Source of the DNA: a virus
Strand: one strand, 5' to 3'
DNA: 58,881 bases
IMG/VR virus record: IMGVR_UViG_3300036767_001238
Coordinates: 1 to 58,881 of that record
A program made the translations under genes and the position numbers. Positions 42,072 to 49,732 of the stretch are shown piece by piece; the stretch's first letter is position 1; the number at the start of each line of letters is the position of its first letter. The notes under the pieces were generated by a model, which was given only the letters and a program-made list of their open reading frames with translations, made no database searches and was not told the origin of the DNA.

Positions 42072-42353
42072 ATGACCGTAAGTCAGTCCAACACCACTCA
42101 GTGGCGCAAGCGACAGGCGGCACTCGGCTTCGTTCGGGTCGAGGTCCAAGTGCGCAAAGAAGACGCCAGCCTGGTGCGAGAGATTGCCAACGCGCTTGGC
42201 GATCCAGCGCGGCACGATGCAACCCGCGCGATCTTGCGCCAAAAAATCACACGTTCGCCTTCCAAAAGCTTCAAGGCGCTTCTTGCCTCTGCGCCCTTGG
42301 AGGGTATCGAGCTTGATCGTCCAAGCGATTTCGGTCGCGAGATTGATTTGTGA
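42072..42353 (+). CDS. VapB/FitA-type antitoxin
   Basis: 93 residues from ATG 42072 with AGGAG at 42061-42065. An N-terminal ribbon-like DNA-binding segment (GFVRVEVQVRKEDASLVREI) is followed by a C-terminal tail rich in Ser, Arg and Asp that should block the toxin. It ends in a GTGA overlap with vapC (42350-42353). No strong named family hit from sequence alone, but operon and size fit. Confidence 0.75.
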   Translation: MTVSQSNTTQWRKRQAALGFVRVEVQVRKEDASLVREIANALGDPARHDATRAILRQKITRSPSKSFKALLASAPLEGIELDRPSDFGREIDL

Positions 42354-42763
42354 GCTACCTGATCGACACCAACGTCATCTCCGAACTGCGCAAAGGCGAC
42401 CGATGCGACCCGGCAGTAGCCGCGTGGTGGGCAAAGGTGGACGAGGATGAACTCTGGACCAGCGCACTCGTTCTCGGTGAAATTCGTAGGGGCATCGAAC
42501 TTGCAAGGCGTCGCGACCCACAAAAAGCAAAAGCTTTGGAAGCGTGGTTGGAAGAAGTTGTCTCCGGATTTGGCGACCGCGTTCTGCATGTAGACGCGCA
42601 AGTTGCCGATGAATGGGGACGGATGAACGCTATTCGTCCGCTTCCTGTCATCGATGCCCTAATTGCAGCCACCGCAAGAGCCAATGGCCTCATCTTTGTA
42701 ACCCGAAATGGAACGGATGTTCAGGGCGTTGGTGTCGAAATCCTCAATCCTTTCGCAGACTGA
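42350..42763 (+). CDS. vapC: VapC/FitB-type PIN-domain toxin
   Basis: 137 residues. PIN-domain acidic residues are all visible: Asp6 (LIDTNVISEL), Glu44 (LVLGEIRRG), Asp102 (LPVIDALIAATA) and the C-terminal TRNGTDV. It is an Mg-dependent RNase that cleaves tRNA or rRNA. GTGA-coupled to the antitoxin. It is convergent with the Doc gene (24 bases between stops). Confidence 0.92.
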   Translation: MSYLIDTNVISELRKGDRCDPAVAAWWAKVDEDELWTSALVLGEIRRGIELARRRDPQKAKALEAWLEEVVSGFGDRVLHVDAQVADEWGRMNAIRPLPVIDALIAATARANGLIFVTRNGTDVQGVGVEILNPFAD

Positions 42764-42786
42764 GAAAGTGCGACGTCATCACCACG

Positions 42787-43197
42787 CTATGCCGGCGTCT
42801 CGCTGCGGGCCCCAATAGCGAACTTCAGCCCGCCAAGCCAAGTCGCGAAGCTTTCCTCGGAAATCACGCCAGATGCCAAGTCTTCCATCGCCCTGACGCC
42901 GTCGAGCGGATCCGGACGCAAGCCGAAGCCATTCAGGCGCAGAAACGTGGCGGACGTTACAAAGGCTGTCCGCTTGTTGCCATCAACAAAAGCATGCGCC
43001 TTCGCAATCCCAAACGCATAAGCCGCGGCAATTTCATCAAGGCTCGGCTCGCCATAGGCCGCCTTGTTGCGGGGACGCTCCATCGCGGCCTCGAGAAGCT
43101 GGATGTCGCGCATGCCTGACGCACCGCCGTGGCGCGCGATTTGGCGATCATGGATGATAAGAACCGCCTGCAGCGGCACCCATACCGGCTCGCTCAC
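42787..43197 (-). CDS. doc: Doc-family (Fic fold) toxin
   Basis: 136 residues from GTG 43197, coupled by GTGA to the antitoxin stop. The Doc/Fic motif HAFVDGNKRT is at residues 68-77 with all key positions kept (P1 Doc has HIFNDANKRT at 66). P1 Doc phosphorylates EF-Tu and so blocks translation. N-terminal helix pattern (LLEAAMERPRNKAAYGE) also fits. Confidence 0.93.
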   Translation of the reverse strand: MSEPVWVPLQAVLIIHDRQIARHGGASGMRDIQLLEAAMERPRNKAAYGEPSLDEIAAAYAFGIAKAHAFVDGNKRTAFVTSATFLRLNGFGLRPDPLDGVRAMEDLASGVISEESFATWLGGLKFAIGARSETPA

Positions 43198-43418
43198 GCA
43201 AGCGCCTGCAGCATGTCACGGTTTTCGTCCATGACGATTTGCGCTGCAGCGAGAGCTGCGGCCAACTCAGGGTTCTGCAGCGTGATCTTCAGGCTGCCAT
43301 CGTCGCCTCGCACCAGGTAGACCGTATCCCCTTCGCGGGCATCAAGGGCCGCCAGCATTTCCGCCGATAGCGTAACTACAGCCGAGTTGCCGACTTTGCG
43401 GATGCGGGTTTCGAACAT
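43194..43418 (-). CDS. AbrB/MazE-type antitoxin of Doc
   Basis: 74 residues. The SpoVT-AbrB fold is clear: MFETRIRKVGNSAVVTLSAE and LDAREGDTVYLVRGDDGSLK. The C-terminal tail (ALAAAQIVMDENRDMLQALA) would neutralise Doc in place of the Phd tail found in P1. AGGAGG precedes the start and a consensus promoter lies 27 bases upstream. Confidence 0.88.
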   Translation of the reverse strand: MFETRIRKVGNSAVVTLSAEMLAALDAREGDTVYLVRGDDGSLKITLQNPELAAALAAAQIVMDENRDMLQALA

Positions 43419-43444
43419 GACAGGCCTCCTCGTGAATACATCGG

Positions 43445-43473
43445 TATATACGTGTTTTGGGCGATGGATGCAA
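43445..43473 (-). promoter_or_regulatory. sigma70 promoter and palindromic operator of abrB-doc
   Basis: On the minus strand TTGCAT and TATATA are 17 bases apart. The -10 is embedded in the perfect palindrome GTATATAC (43444-43451), an obvious place for autorepression by the AbrB-like antitoxin. Confidence 0.65.
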
Positions 43474-43510
43474 GGTCAGGCGCCGCGCCAGGCCAGCACA
43501 GCGCCCAGCA

Positions 43511-43936
43511 TCACACCGTCTGCTCAATCACGAACTCCATCGACCGCTTGCGCGGCACGGTCCTGCCGTTGAGTTTCCAGACGATCACAGCCAGCCCGTA
43601 TTCGTGCCGCCGGTTTGCAGCAGAGCGGCTGATGCCCTGATGCCAGCTAATCCGCTTCCATGGCTTGCGATTAGCGCGCGCCCAGAGGATCTGGCCGATG
43701 TCCTTGTCAACCCACCGCAGCCAAAGCATCGCCTCATCGGCCTGCGTGATCATCCGCGGCGATGGCAGCGGCTTTTTCATCCTTGGCTCTTGCTCGACTT
43801 GATCCGCGAAGGTGGAAACGTATTCCGGCCAAGCGCTGACGTAACCCTGTGGGCGGACCGGCGGCATGGAGCGCATGACGTCTGCCGCGAGGTCCAGCCG
43901 GTCGGCTACCATTGCCCGTGTCCAGTTATCGGCCAT
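43511..43936 (-). CDS. DUF6362 phage protein with HTH-like region
   Basis: 141 residues. The DUF6362 hallmark is MITQADEAMLWLRWVDKDIG followed by WARANRKPWKRISWHQGISR and SAANRRHEYGLAVIVWKLNG. The last part looks like a helix-turn-helix. It overlaps the upstream small gene by 11 bases and ends the early minus-strand operon, so it may regulate late transcription. That role is inferred. Confidence 0.8.
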   Translation of the reverse strand: MADNWTRAMVADRLDLAADVMRSMPPVRPQGYVSAWPEYVSTFADQVEQEPRMKKPLPSPRMITQADEAMLWLRWVDKDIGQILWARANRKPWKRISWHQGISRSAANRRHEYGLAVIVWKLNGRTVPRKRSMEFVIEQTV

Positions 43937-44135
43937 GACGAACCTCCCTCACGGCTGGCAGCTTGCCGTAAAGCTTCTCGCCCAGCTGGCGAACCAGTTC
44001 ACGTTCCGGCCAGGTGAGCCGATGATCGTCGAGCGAGACTGCCAGCATGTGCTGCTCATGCCAACCATCGCGCTTGACCTGTTCAGGGTCACGGCGATTG
44101 CCGCCGTAACCCTTGGGGGTGAACCGCATGCCCAT
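43926..44135 (-). CDS. small hypothetical phage protein
   Basis: 69 residues, basic, with the pattern MGMRFTPKGYGGNRRDPEQV and WPERELVRQLGEKLYG. The start shares one base with the stop of the RuvC-like gene (44135). No family recognised; it sits in the tightly packed resolvase/DUF6362 end of the early operon. Confidence 0.65.
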   Translation of the reverse strand: MGMRFTPKGYGGNRRDPEQVKRDGWHEQHMLAVSLDDHRLTWPERELVRQLGEKLYGKLPAVREVRHGR

Positions 44136-44656
44136 CAGGTCAGCCCTCCCTGCGTCTCAATCGCCCAGAGTAGGATGGCGATGGCATCCGCCTCGTTGTC
44201 ATCCGCTGGGCTGAAACCGTGCTTGCGGGCGGCATCGATCATGGCCTGCTTGTTCGCATTGCCGTGGCCGGTGGCGTGACGCTTGATGGTCCCCACCGGG
44301 ACGCCCTGGTAGGGCACCCCCCGCAGCTCTGCCCAAGCTGTCAGCGTGGCCATCAGACCACCGTAGACGTGGGCTGCGTCAGTGCCTGCGTGCCGACGGA
44401 CCTCTTCGAAGTAGATTGCCTCAATCGGACCGGGCAGGCGATCCATCTCGGACAGCCAGTTCGTGAAGCGCAGGTAGCGCATGCCGCCGCCATCGTAGCG
44501 GCCAGGCTTGAAACTGACGGTGCCGCTAGTGATGAGGCCATCGAAGCCGCGGATCGCCCAGCCGGTTGTCGTGCCGAGATCAAGGGCAAGGATGGTCTTT
44601 GCGCCGCCAAAAGTCTCAGGCAGCGTCGGGGGCGAGATCAGTTCATTTGTGTTCAT
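44135..44656 (-). CDS. RuvC-like Holliday junction resolvase
   Basis: 173 residues. The RNase H-fold acidic residues are visible: Asp26 (ILALDLGTTTGWA), Glu83/84 (IYFEEVRRH) and the C-terminal DDNEADA (151-156) ending in a helix. The fold and GTIKRHATGHGNANK segment match phage RuvC-like resolvases. It resolves branched DNA before packaging or after recombination. It is the first gene on the far side of the repeat array at 44765-45028. Confidence 0.88.
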   Translation of the reverse strand: MNTNELISPPTLPETFGGAKTILALDLGTTTGWAIRGFDGLITSGTVSFKPGRYDGGGMRYLRFTNWLSEMDRLPGPIEAIYFEEVRRHAGTDAAHVYGGLMATLTAWAELRGVPYQGVPVGTIKRHATGHGNANKQAMIDAARKHGFSPADDNEADAIAILLWAIETQGGLT

Positions 44657-44764
44657 TGTGAAGGCTCACGTATTCGAGTGTGCCTTCGGCTTTGGTCAGC
44701 GCGAAAATACCCCGCCAGACTCTGGGGAACAAGAAAAATCGCGGTGGTCAGGTCTGCACTGCCT

Positions 44765-44856
44765 GTCACCAACCTGTCACCAACCTCTCAGGGGGTTGGT
44801 GACAGGAATATCTCAACAAAAACAACGCTGTCACCAACGTCACCAACGTCACCAAC
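44765..44856. repeat. left iteron block, six GTCACCAAC copies
   Basis: Starts at 44765, 44776, 44795 (inverted), 44830, 44839 and 44848. The last three are exact head-to-tail tandem copies with 9-base period. Confidence 0.85.
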
Positions 44857-44939
44857 CAAATACTTTGTATGTATATGAAGATGGGTTCGGGAGGGGAAAA
44901 TACACGCATATATGGATAAGAGTAGAAGATCGCCGTTAG

Positions 44940-45028
44940 GTTGGTGACGTTGGTGACAGCATTGTTTCTAAACCATTTTTTCCGTCACCATCCTTCGGCG
45001 GGGTTGGTGACATGCGCAGGTTGGTGAC
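44940..45028. repeat. right iteron block, four GTTGGTGAC copies
   Basis: Starts at 44940, 44949 (tandem), 45003 and 45020, all in the orientation opposite to most of the left block. A GTCACCATC variant lies at 44984. Confidence 0.85.
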
Positions 45029-45059
45029 AAAATAAAGGGGCGCCCGGCCTGGACGCCCC
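45029..45059 (-). terminator. rho-independent terminator of the primase-helicase operon
   Basis: On the minus strand GGGGCG pairs with CGCCCC around 11 bases and is followed by TTTATTTT. It lies between the gene stop (45095) and the first iteron, insulating the repeat array from transcription. Confidence 0.7.
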
Positions 45060-45066
45060 CCCCCCC
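45056..45066. repeat. second 11-base C tract
   Basis: Eleven C in a row, forming G11 at the 5' side of the terminator stem on the minus strand. It lies outside any gene. Same length as the tract at 35740. Confidence 0.7.
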
Positions 45067-45094
45067 ACAATGGTGGTGTGTTTTGTTGACGGCG

Positions 45095-47659
45095 CTATTC
45101 GTTTGGCCTGCGATATCGCCATTCGCGTTCGCCACCTTCGCGACGCTGATAGCGCTCCCAGCCTTTCTTCTTGAGATACCCAGAGACCCGCATCTGATCC
45201 GTCCGCGACCATCGCGCCGGTTCAGCTCCTATGGCCTCTTCCAATATCTCACCTACGGACACATCTCGCAGCGGCTCGTGGCGCAGAACGCTCTCACGAC
45301 GGGGCGGATCGAAGGATGAATAGCTATCCCCCACAACGCGAAGCTCGTGCGTCAGCCAGTGCTCGATCAGCCCGTCCCACGCGTCGGACTGGTATCGCTT
45401 GTCCTGCTCTTCGCGCGCCGATTTCAGGAGCTCCTTGTCCTCGATCCACCAGATGGCGCCATCCTTGAACCGTGCCACGGCCTCGGCCCAGAGCTGGTCC
45501 CGGTCCCGCGCGAGAGCATCGATGTCGATGTCGCCGCAGCGGATTGGCCAAAAGCGGCGGTTACCGGTTTCATCGCGTAGATAAGTGTCCGGGTTCACCG
45601 TGCCGGCAAAGACGCATTGGCGTTTGATCTCGACCGTGTGGCGACCATAGGGTGGCCGGAACCGGTCCGTGGTGCGGGTCAGGAACGCCTTGATACGCGA
45701 AACCTCGGCGCGGCCGATGGCGTCCAATTCCGCGATTTCGACGATCCAGACACCTTGCATGTGGATGGCTGCATCCTTGGACCCGAGGTCTGGCAACTCG
45801 TCCGTGAACCAGTCCTCGCCTGCCAGTATCTTGAGGGCTGTGGATTTGCGCGCGCCCTGCTCGCCCTCGAGGATTAGCATGTGGTCGGCCTTCACACCCG
45901 GCCGATAGACACGCGCAATGGCAGATATCAGCCACAGGCTTCCCATGGCATGGGTCAATTCCGTGGGCTCAGCGCCCAGGTAGCGGCTGGCCCAGGTCTC
46001 GAGGCGACCTGTGCCGTCCCATTGCAGGTGGTCGAGATAGGCGCGCACCGGGTGAATGCGGTGGTCGCGGGCGACTGCGCCGACCGAGCGGCCAACAACG
46101 AGGGGCGCAACATTCACTTCCCGGTGCTGAAGCCATTCGGCCAGCCGGATGTCGTCGCTGTCCTCCCACGGCCGCGGATAGTCCGTGTTCTGCTCATCCC
46201 AAGGCACTGGCTGCAACACGACCACCTCCTGGCGGAAGTCATCAAAGGCGATAGTGCCTGCAAAGGCCGGATCGGAGCTCAGCGCAATGATGACATTGGC
46301 CTCGTTGCGCTCGGGCGTTCCCGAAAGATCAAGGCGCAGCCGGTTCGCCCAAGCCGGGCGGGCAGCGGGCTTCATAAGGTCGCCGGTGCTGTTCAAACGG
46401 CGGCGCAGAACGCTGAGTTGCTTATCTAGGATCGACATTGCAATCCCGGTGCGCGCCTTGATCAGCGACAGCACATGGCGTTCTTCCATGGGCTCGAGCC
46501 GCGCCTTGACGATGCGCCCCATAAGGGTGCCCAACTCGGCGAGATCGGGCGGATTGGTGAGCCCCTCGGTTGCGGTGGCCAGCGCGTCGGCGGCAGGCTC
46601 CAGATCTGTGGCAGGCTTCGTCACGCCGCTGTCATCGCGCAAGAGCTTGCCCTCGGGGGTCGTTATTTGACTGCCGTAATCCGTCTTAACGGCCCCCCGC
46701 AGAAGATCGTCGTTGAAATCATCGCCATGGAGCGGGGCAATCACCTCGTTTGGGATGTCCGCCATGTTCAACCGGTCTGACAATGTTGCGGCCGCCTGAC
46801 GCCCTACCTCGCCCGCATCGGCAAAGATCGTGACGCGGCGTGTGCACTGAGGCCATTTGAACCTTGCTATGCCATCGGCCGATAAGGCCGCCCACACAGG
46901 TTTTCCAAAGATCGCGGCAGCCGCGAGCGCCGTCTCGATCCCCTCGGCCACACCCAGATGACCATCTTCAGGCAGCGGAAAGAGCCGCACCGCCGCTTCT
47001 GCGATCGTGCCCAACATCTTCTTGCCCGCAGGTGCCTTGCCGCTTCCGTCGTCCATGAGGAAGGTGCGATGGATGCCCCCGACTGGATCACCATTTGCCA
47101 GGCGCGGGATCGCCACCATGCCGGGCCAGCCACGTCGACTGTCGTAATCTGTGAGGTCAGGGTGAAACAGGAGATCCGGCGAGCCCGGATCTCTCAGCCC
47201 CCGCGACTGGAGATACGTTTCGGCAAGGCTTCCGGCCAGAGGCACGCACCCGTCCAGAATGCGGCGAATTTCAAGGCTGTGATCAGGGCGCGCTGGCGAA
47301 GCCGGTCGTGCTGGCAAGTCACGCTCCAGGCGAGCCAGACGGGCCGCCTCATCAAAGAGGCGCCCTTCGCTCATGCCCGTGGCGTGGTAGATCATGTCGA
47401 TTGGCCCCGCACGTTCGCCCGTCGCAAAATCGAAGCCCCAGCCTGCATAGGGCCCATCAAGATGGATGACACACGAGCCCTCACCGCGGGAACGGCGCCC
47501 GGAGAGGTCGGCGCACCGCATCGCGCGTTTATCATGGGTAAGCTTTGCCTCCGGGAAGAGAGGGGGCAGCCAATCGCGGGCCGTGGCCGCGAGCCGCGCC
47601 TTGATAGCGGTCAAGTCATGTCGGGCGGTGGGGATGAAGACATCGTTGAGGTCGATCAC
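45095..47659 (-). CDS. TOPRIM primase fused to VapE/DUF5906-type helicase
   Basis: 854 residues from GTG 47659, chosen because GAGG precedes it and the longer frame overlaps the upstream gene. The N-terminal half is a primase with an AEGIETALAA TOPRIM signature at about residue 238. The C-terminal half is a VirE/VapE-like ATPase: Walker A LEGEQGARKST near 597-607, preceded by HPVRAYLDHLQWDGTGRLET, and followed by the conserved GTVNPDTYLRDETGNRRFWP. It should open and copy the phage origin. The iteron array sits directly after its stop. Confidence 0.9.
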   Translation of the reverse strand: MIDLNDVFIPTARHDLTAIKARLAATARDWLPPLFPEAKLTHDKRAMRCADLSGRRSRGEGSCVIHLDGPYAGWGFDFATGERAGPIDMIYHATGMSEGRLFDEAARLARLERDLPARPASPARPDHSLEIRRILDGCVPLAGSLAETYLQSRGLRDPGSPDLLFHPDLTDYDSRRGWPGMVAIPRLANGDPVGGIHRTFLMDDGSGKAPAGKKMLGTIAEAAVRLFPLPEDGHLGVAEGIETALAAAAIFGKPVWAALSADGIARFKWPQCTRRVTIFADAGEVGRQAAATLSDRLNMADIPNEVIAPLHGDDFNDDLLRGAVKTDYGSQITTPEGKLLRDDSGVTKPATDLEPAADALATATEGLTNPPDLAELGTLMGRIVKARLEPMEERHVLSLIKARTGIAMSILDKQLSVLRRRLNSTGDLMKPAARPAWANRLRLDLSGTPERNEANVIIALSSDPAFAGTIAFDDFRQEVVVLQPVPWDEQNTDYPRPWEDSDDIRLAEWLQHREVNVAPLVVGRSVGAVARDHRIHPVRAYLDHLQWDGTGRLETWASRYLGAEPTELTHAMGSLWLISAIARVYRPGVKADHMLILEGEQGARKSTALKILAGEDWFTDELPDLGSKDAAIHMQGVWIVEIAELDAIGRAEVSRIKAFLTRTTDRFRPPYGRHTVEIKRQCVFAGTVNPDTYLRDETGNRRFWPIRCGDIDIDALARDRDQLWAEAVARFKDGAIWWIEDKELLKSAREEQDKRYQSDAWDGLIEHWLTHELRVVGDSYSSFDPPRRESVLRHEPLRDVSVGEILEEAIGAEPARWSRTDQMRVSGYLKKKGWERYQRREGGEREWRYRRPNE

Positions 47660-47669
47660 GGGCCATACC

Positions 47670-48989
47670 TCATGCAAGCAGCACAAGGCCGCGCTCCGCG
47701 CGGGTGATCGCGGTGTAGAGCCATCGGCGGCGGTCAAGCTCGCTGCGACCAAGCCCATCATCCCAGACGATCACATTCTCCCACTGCGATCCTTGCGCCT
47801 TGTGCGCGGTGATCGCCCAACCAAACGTCGCCTCGATCAGATGCTTTTTCTCCTTCCAATCCCGATCATGGCGCGTGCGATCAAAATCGATATGGTCCTC
47901 AAAATGTCCCTTGTAGATGCGCAGACGGCCAGGTTTGCCATTGGGGTGAGGCGTTCCCACCTCACGGCCGTCCTCGTCCGTCACCACGGCCGAGAAGTAG
48001 AGGCTGCCCTCGTCCACGATCTCTTCGAGCGTTAGGAACATGCCATTGATCAACCCGAGGTCATTCTGGTTCTTCAGGCAGATGATCTTCTCGGCAGCTC
48101 CTGACGGCAGGACGCCACCGGCCAGACCGGCCGCCTCGCGCATGGCATTGTTCAACTGCAGCCGCGTCGCGTTCATGCCGCAAATCAGCTGCCCGCCGCG
48201 TAGCGCCTGATCGGGTGTGATATCGGCCTTGTGCATCTTGGCGACATGGTCGTCATAGCTGCCGAAGCCAATCGGCTGGCCCTCGCGCGCCATGGTGGCC
48301 AGACGGATGATGGCGCTCTCGGATGCCTGTCGGTGAATTTCGGTCAACATCACATCCGGAGCGACGTTGGTGAACGCCCCGTTTCCCTTGATCGGGGGAA
48401 GCTGACCGGGATCACCCAGCACAAGGATGGGTTTCTTGAAGCTCATCAAATCCCGCGCCATCTCCTCGCCCACCATGGACACCTCATCAAGCACGATCAG
48501 TTTGGCGTCGGCGGCATCGCTTTGTGTGTTCAGCGCAAAGCGGGGCTTTTTCATCGCCGATAGCGCCTGGCGCATTGCCTCAATTCCAGCCTCCGCCGCT
48601 GTCCGATCGAACCCGGACAAAGATCTGACGCTGATTTCTGCCTCGCGCACTTTCTGCGCTACCGCTGCGATTTCCTCTTCTGTGGCCTCCGACACAGAAT
48701 AAATCAGACTGTGAATGGTGCGCGCAGGCGTGCCCTTTCGACTCAAGACCAGCGCGGCCTTGCCTGTGAAGGTAGCGGTGACGACGCCCGGCACGCAGGT
48801 GCCTTCGCGGGCGCTCCGGTGTGGCGAAAGGCCCAGTTCATCAAGTGCAAACTTCAGCACGGTAGATTTTCCGCTTCCCGCGTAGCCAAAAAGCCGGAAA
48901 ACCTGCTGCTCATGGGTTCGGGTTTCAAACCAAGACTTGATCGCGCGGATGGCAGCCGCCTGACTATTGGAGGGCGTGAAACTGGTCAT
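47670..48989 (-). CDS. RecD/Dda-type superfamily 1 DNA helicase
   Basis: 439 residues from ATG 48989 (AAGGGA upstream, ATGA overlap with the previous gene). Walker A GYAGSGKST at 35-43, Walker B LIVLDEVSMVG, then GDPGQLPPIKG and the C-terminal motifs GWAITAHKAQGSQW and YTAITRAERGL. It resembles T4 Dda/RecD2. It probably acts in phage DNA replication or recombination with the primase-helicase encoded next. Confidence 0.9.
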   Translation of the reverse strand: MTSFTPSNSQAAAIRAIKSWFETRTHEQQVFRLFGYAGSGKSTVLKFALDELGLSPHRSAREGTCVPGVVTATFTGKAALVLSRKGTPARTIHSLIYSVSEATEEEIAAVAQKVREAEISVRSLSGFDRTAAEAGIEAMRQALSAMKKPRFALNTQSDAADAKLIVLDEVSMVGEEMARDLMSFKKPILVLGDPGQLPPIKGNGAFTNVAPDVMLTEIHRQASESAIIRLATMAREGQPIGFGSYDDHVAKMHKADITPDQALRGGQLICGMNATRLQLNNAMREAAGLAGGVLPSGAAEKIICLKNQNDLGLINGMFLTLEEIVDEGSLYFSAVVTDEDGREVGTPHPNGKPGRLRIYKGHFEDHIDFDRTRHDRDWKEKKHLIEATFGWAITAHKAQGSQWENVIVWDDGLGRSELDRRRWLYTAITRAERGLVLLA

Positions 48990-49732
48990 GCGGCTGTTCC
49001 CTTTACGATGTAATCCTTGACCACGCCTCCCTGTGCGGGGTCGCCGACCTGGCATTGGCGAACAAAGACACGGCGGCCGTCTGCGAGTTGGCGCCAATGG
49101 CCACGGCGGATATGCCATCGCGGGCTGGCATGGGTGCCGCCCTGCGGCGCGCTTTTCGCACGCAGCCGCTCCGGATCGATCGTGATTTGATGCCAGGTCC
49201 AGCCGCGAACGCCTGCCTTCGAATATTTTCGGCGCAAAGCTGGCATGATGGTTCGCGGCTTCACCTCTGCCACCTGAGACAGGATGCTCAGGGCCCGCCA
49301 GACGATGCCAGTCGCAACCTCGCCGTAAATGCTGATCTCATCCTCGCCCAGCTTTGGGTTCGGGTATCCTTCGGCCAACCCGGGTTCGGAGAAGACGGCG
49401 TGGATCAGGCAATCCGTCCATTTTCGCTTGCGCTGGTCCTTGAAGACAAAGGCTGCTTCGACGCGATCGTCAAACTGACGCGCATAGACCAACAGTGAGG
49501 CGCGTTCCGGTGCCCGGTCCTTGACCTCGAAAACGACGCAAGGGTGCGGCAGCCGGAGCGGTCCAGCAATGATTTGCGTGCGCAGTGCACCGACTTCGTC
49601 GCTGTCGAAGCTTTCCTGATCGTCGAAATAATAGACCGGCGCAGTCTCGATGCCTTCAAAGAGAAAGCCGAAGGTCGATATCTGCCGAAACCGGGACGCG
49701 ATGCGCTTGAATTCATATGCCTGAGGGATCAT
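48986..49732 (-). CDS. hypothetical protein of recombination operon
   Basis: 248 residues from ATG 49732, ATGA-coupled on both sides. Regions of note are FGFLFEGIETAPVYYFDDQE, PHPCVVFEVKDRAPERASLL and a basic C-terminal quarter (SPRWHIRRGHWRQLADGRRV) ending DYIVKGTAA. The last part resembles basic C-termini seen in some phage accessory DNA proteins. Function unknown; position between nuclease and helicase suggests a DNA role. Confidence 0.65.
   Translation of the reverse strand: MIPQAYEFKRIASRFRQISTFGFLFEGIETAPVYYFDDQESFDSDEVGALRTQIIAGPLRLPHPCVVFEVKDRAPERASLLVYARQFDDRVEAAFVFKDQRKRKWTDCLIHAVFSEPGLAEGYPNPKLGEDEISIYGEVATGIVWRALSILSQVAEVKPRTIMPALRRKYSKAGVRGWTWHQITIDPERLRAKSAPQGGTHASPRWHIRRGHWRQLADGRRVFVRQCQVGDPAQGGVVKDYIVKGTAA

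Larger units (their letters stand above)
44765..45028. other. candidate replication origin: iterons flanking AT-rich core
   Basis: Ten exact copies of the nonamer GTCACCAAC (or its complement GTTGGTGAC) in 264 bases, plus one single-mismatch copy at 44984. The left block (44765-44856) has six copies, mostly GTCACCAAC. The right block (44940-45028) has four exact copies, all GTTGGTGAC. Between them, 44857-44939 is AT-rich and repeat-free (ACTTTGTATGTATATGAAG and ATACACGCATATATGG). It lies directly 3' of a VapE-type primase-helicase gene. This is the plan known for SaPI-type origins. Confidence 0.7.
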
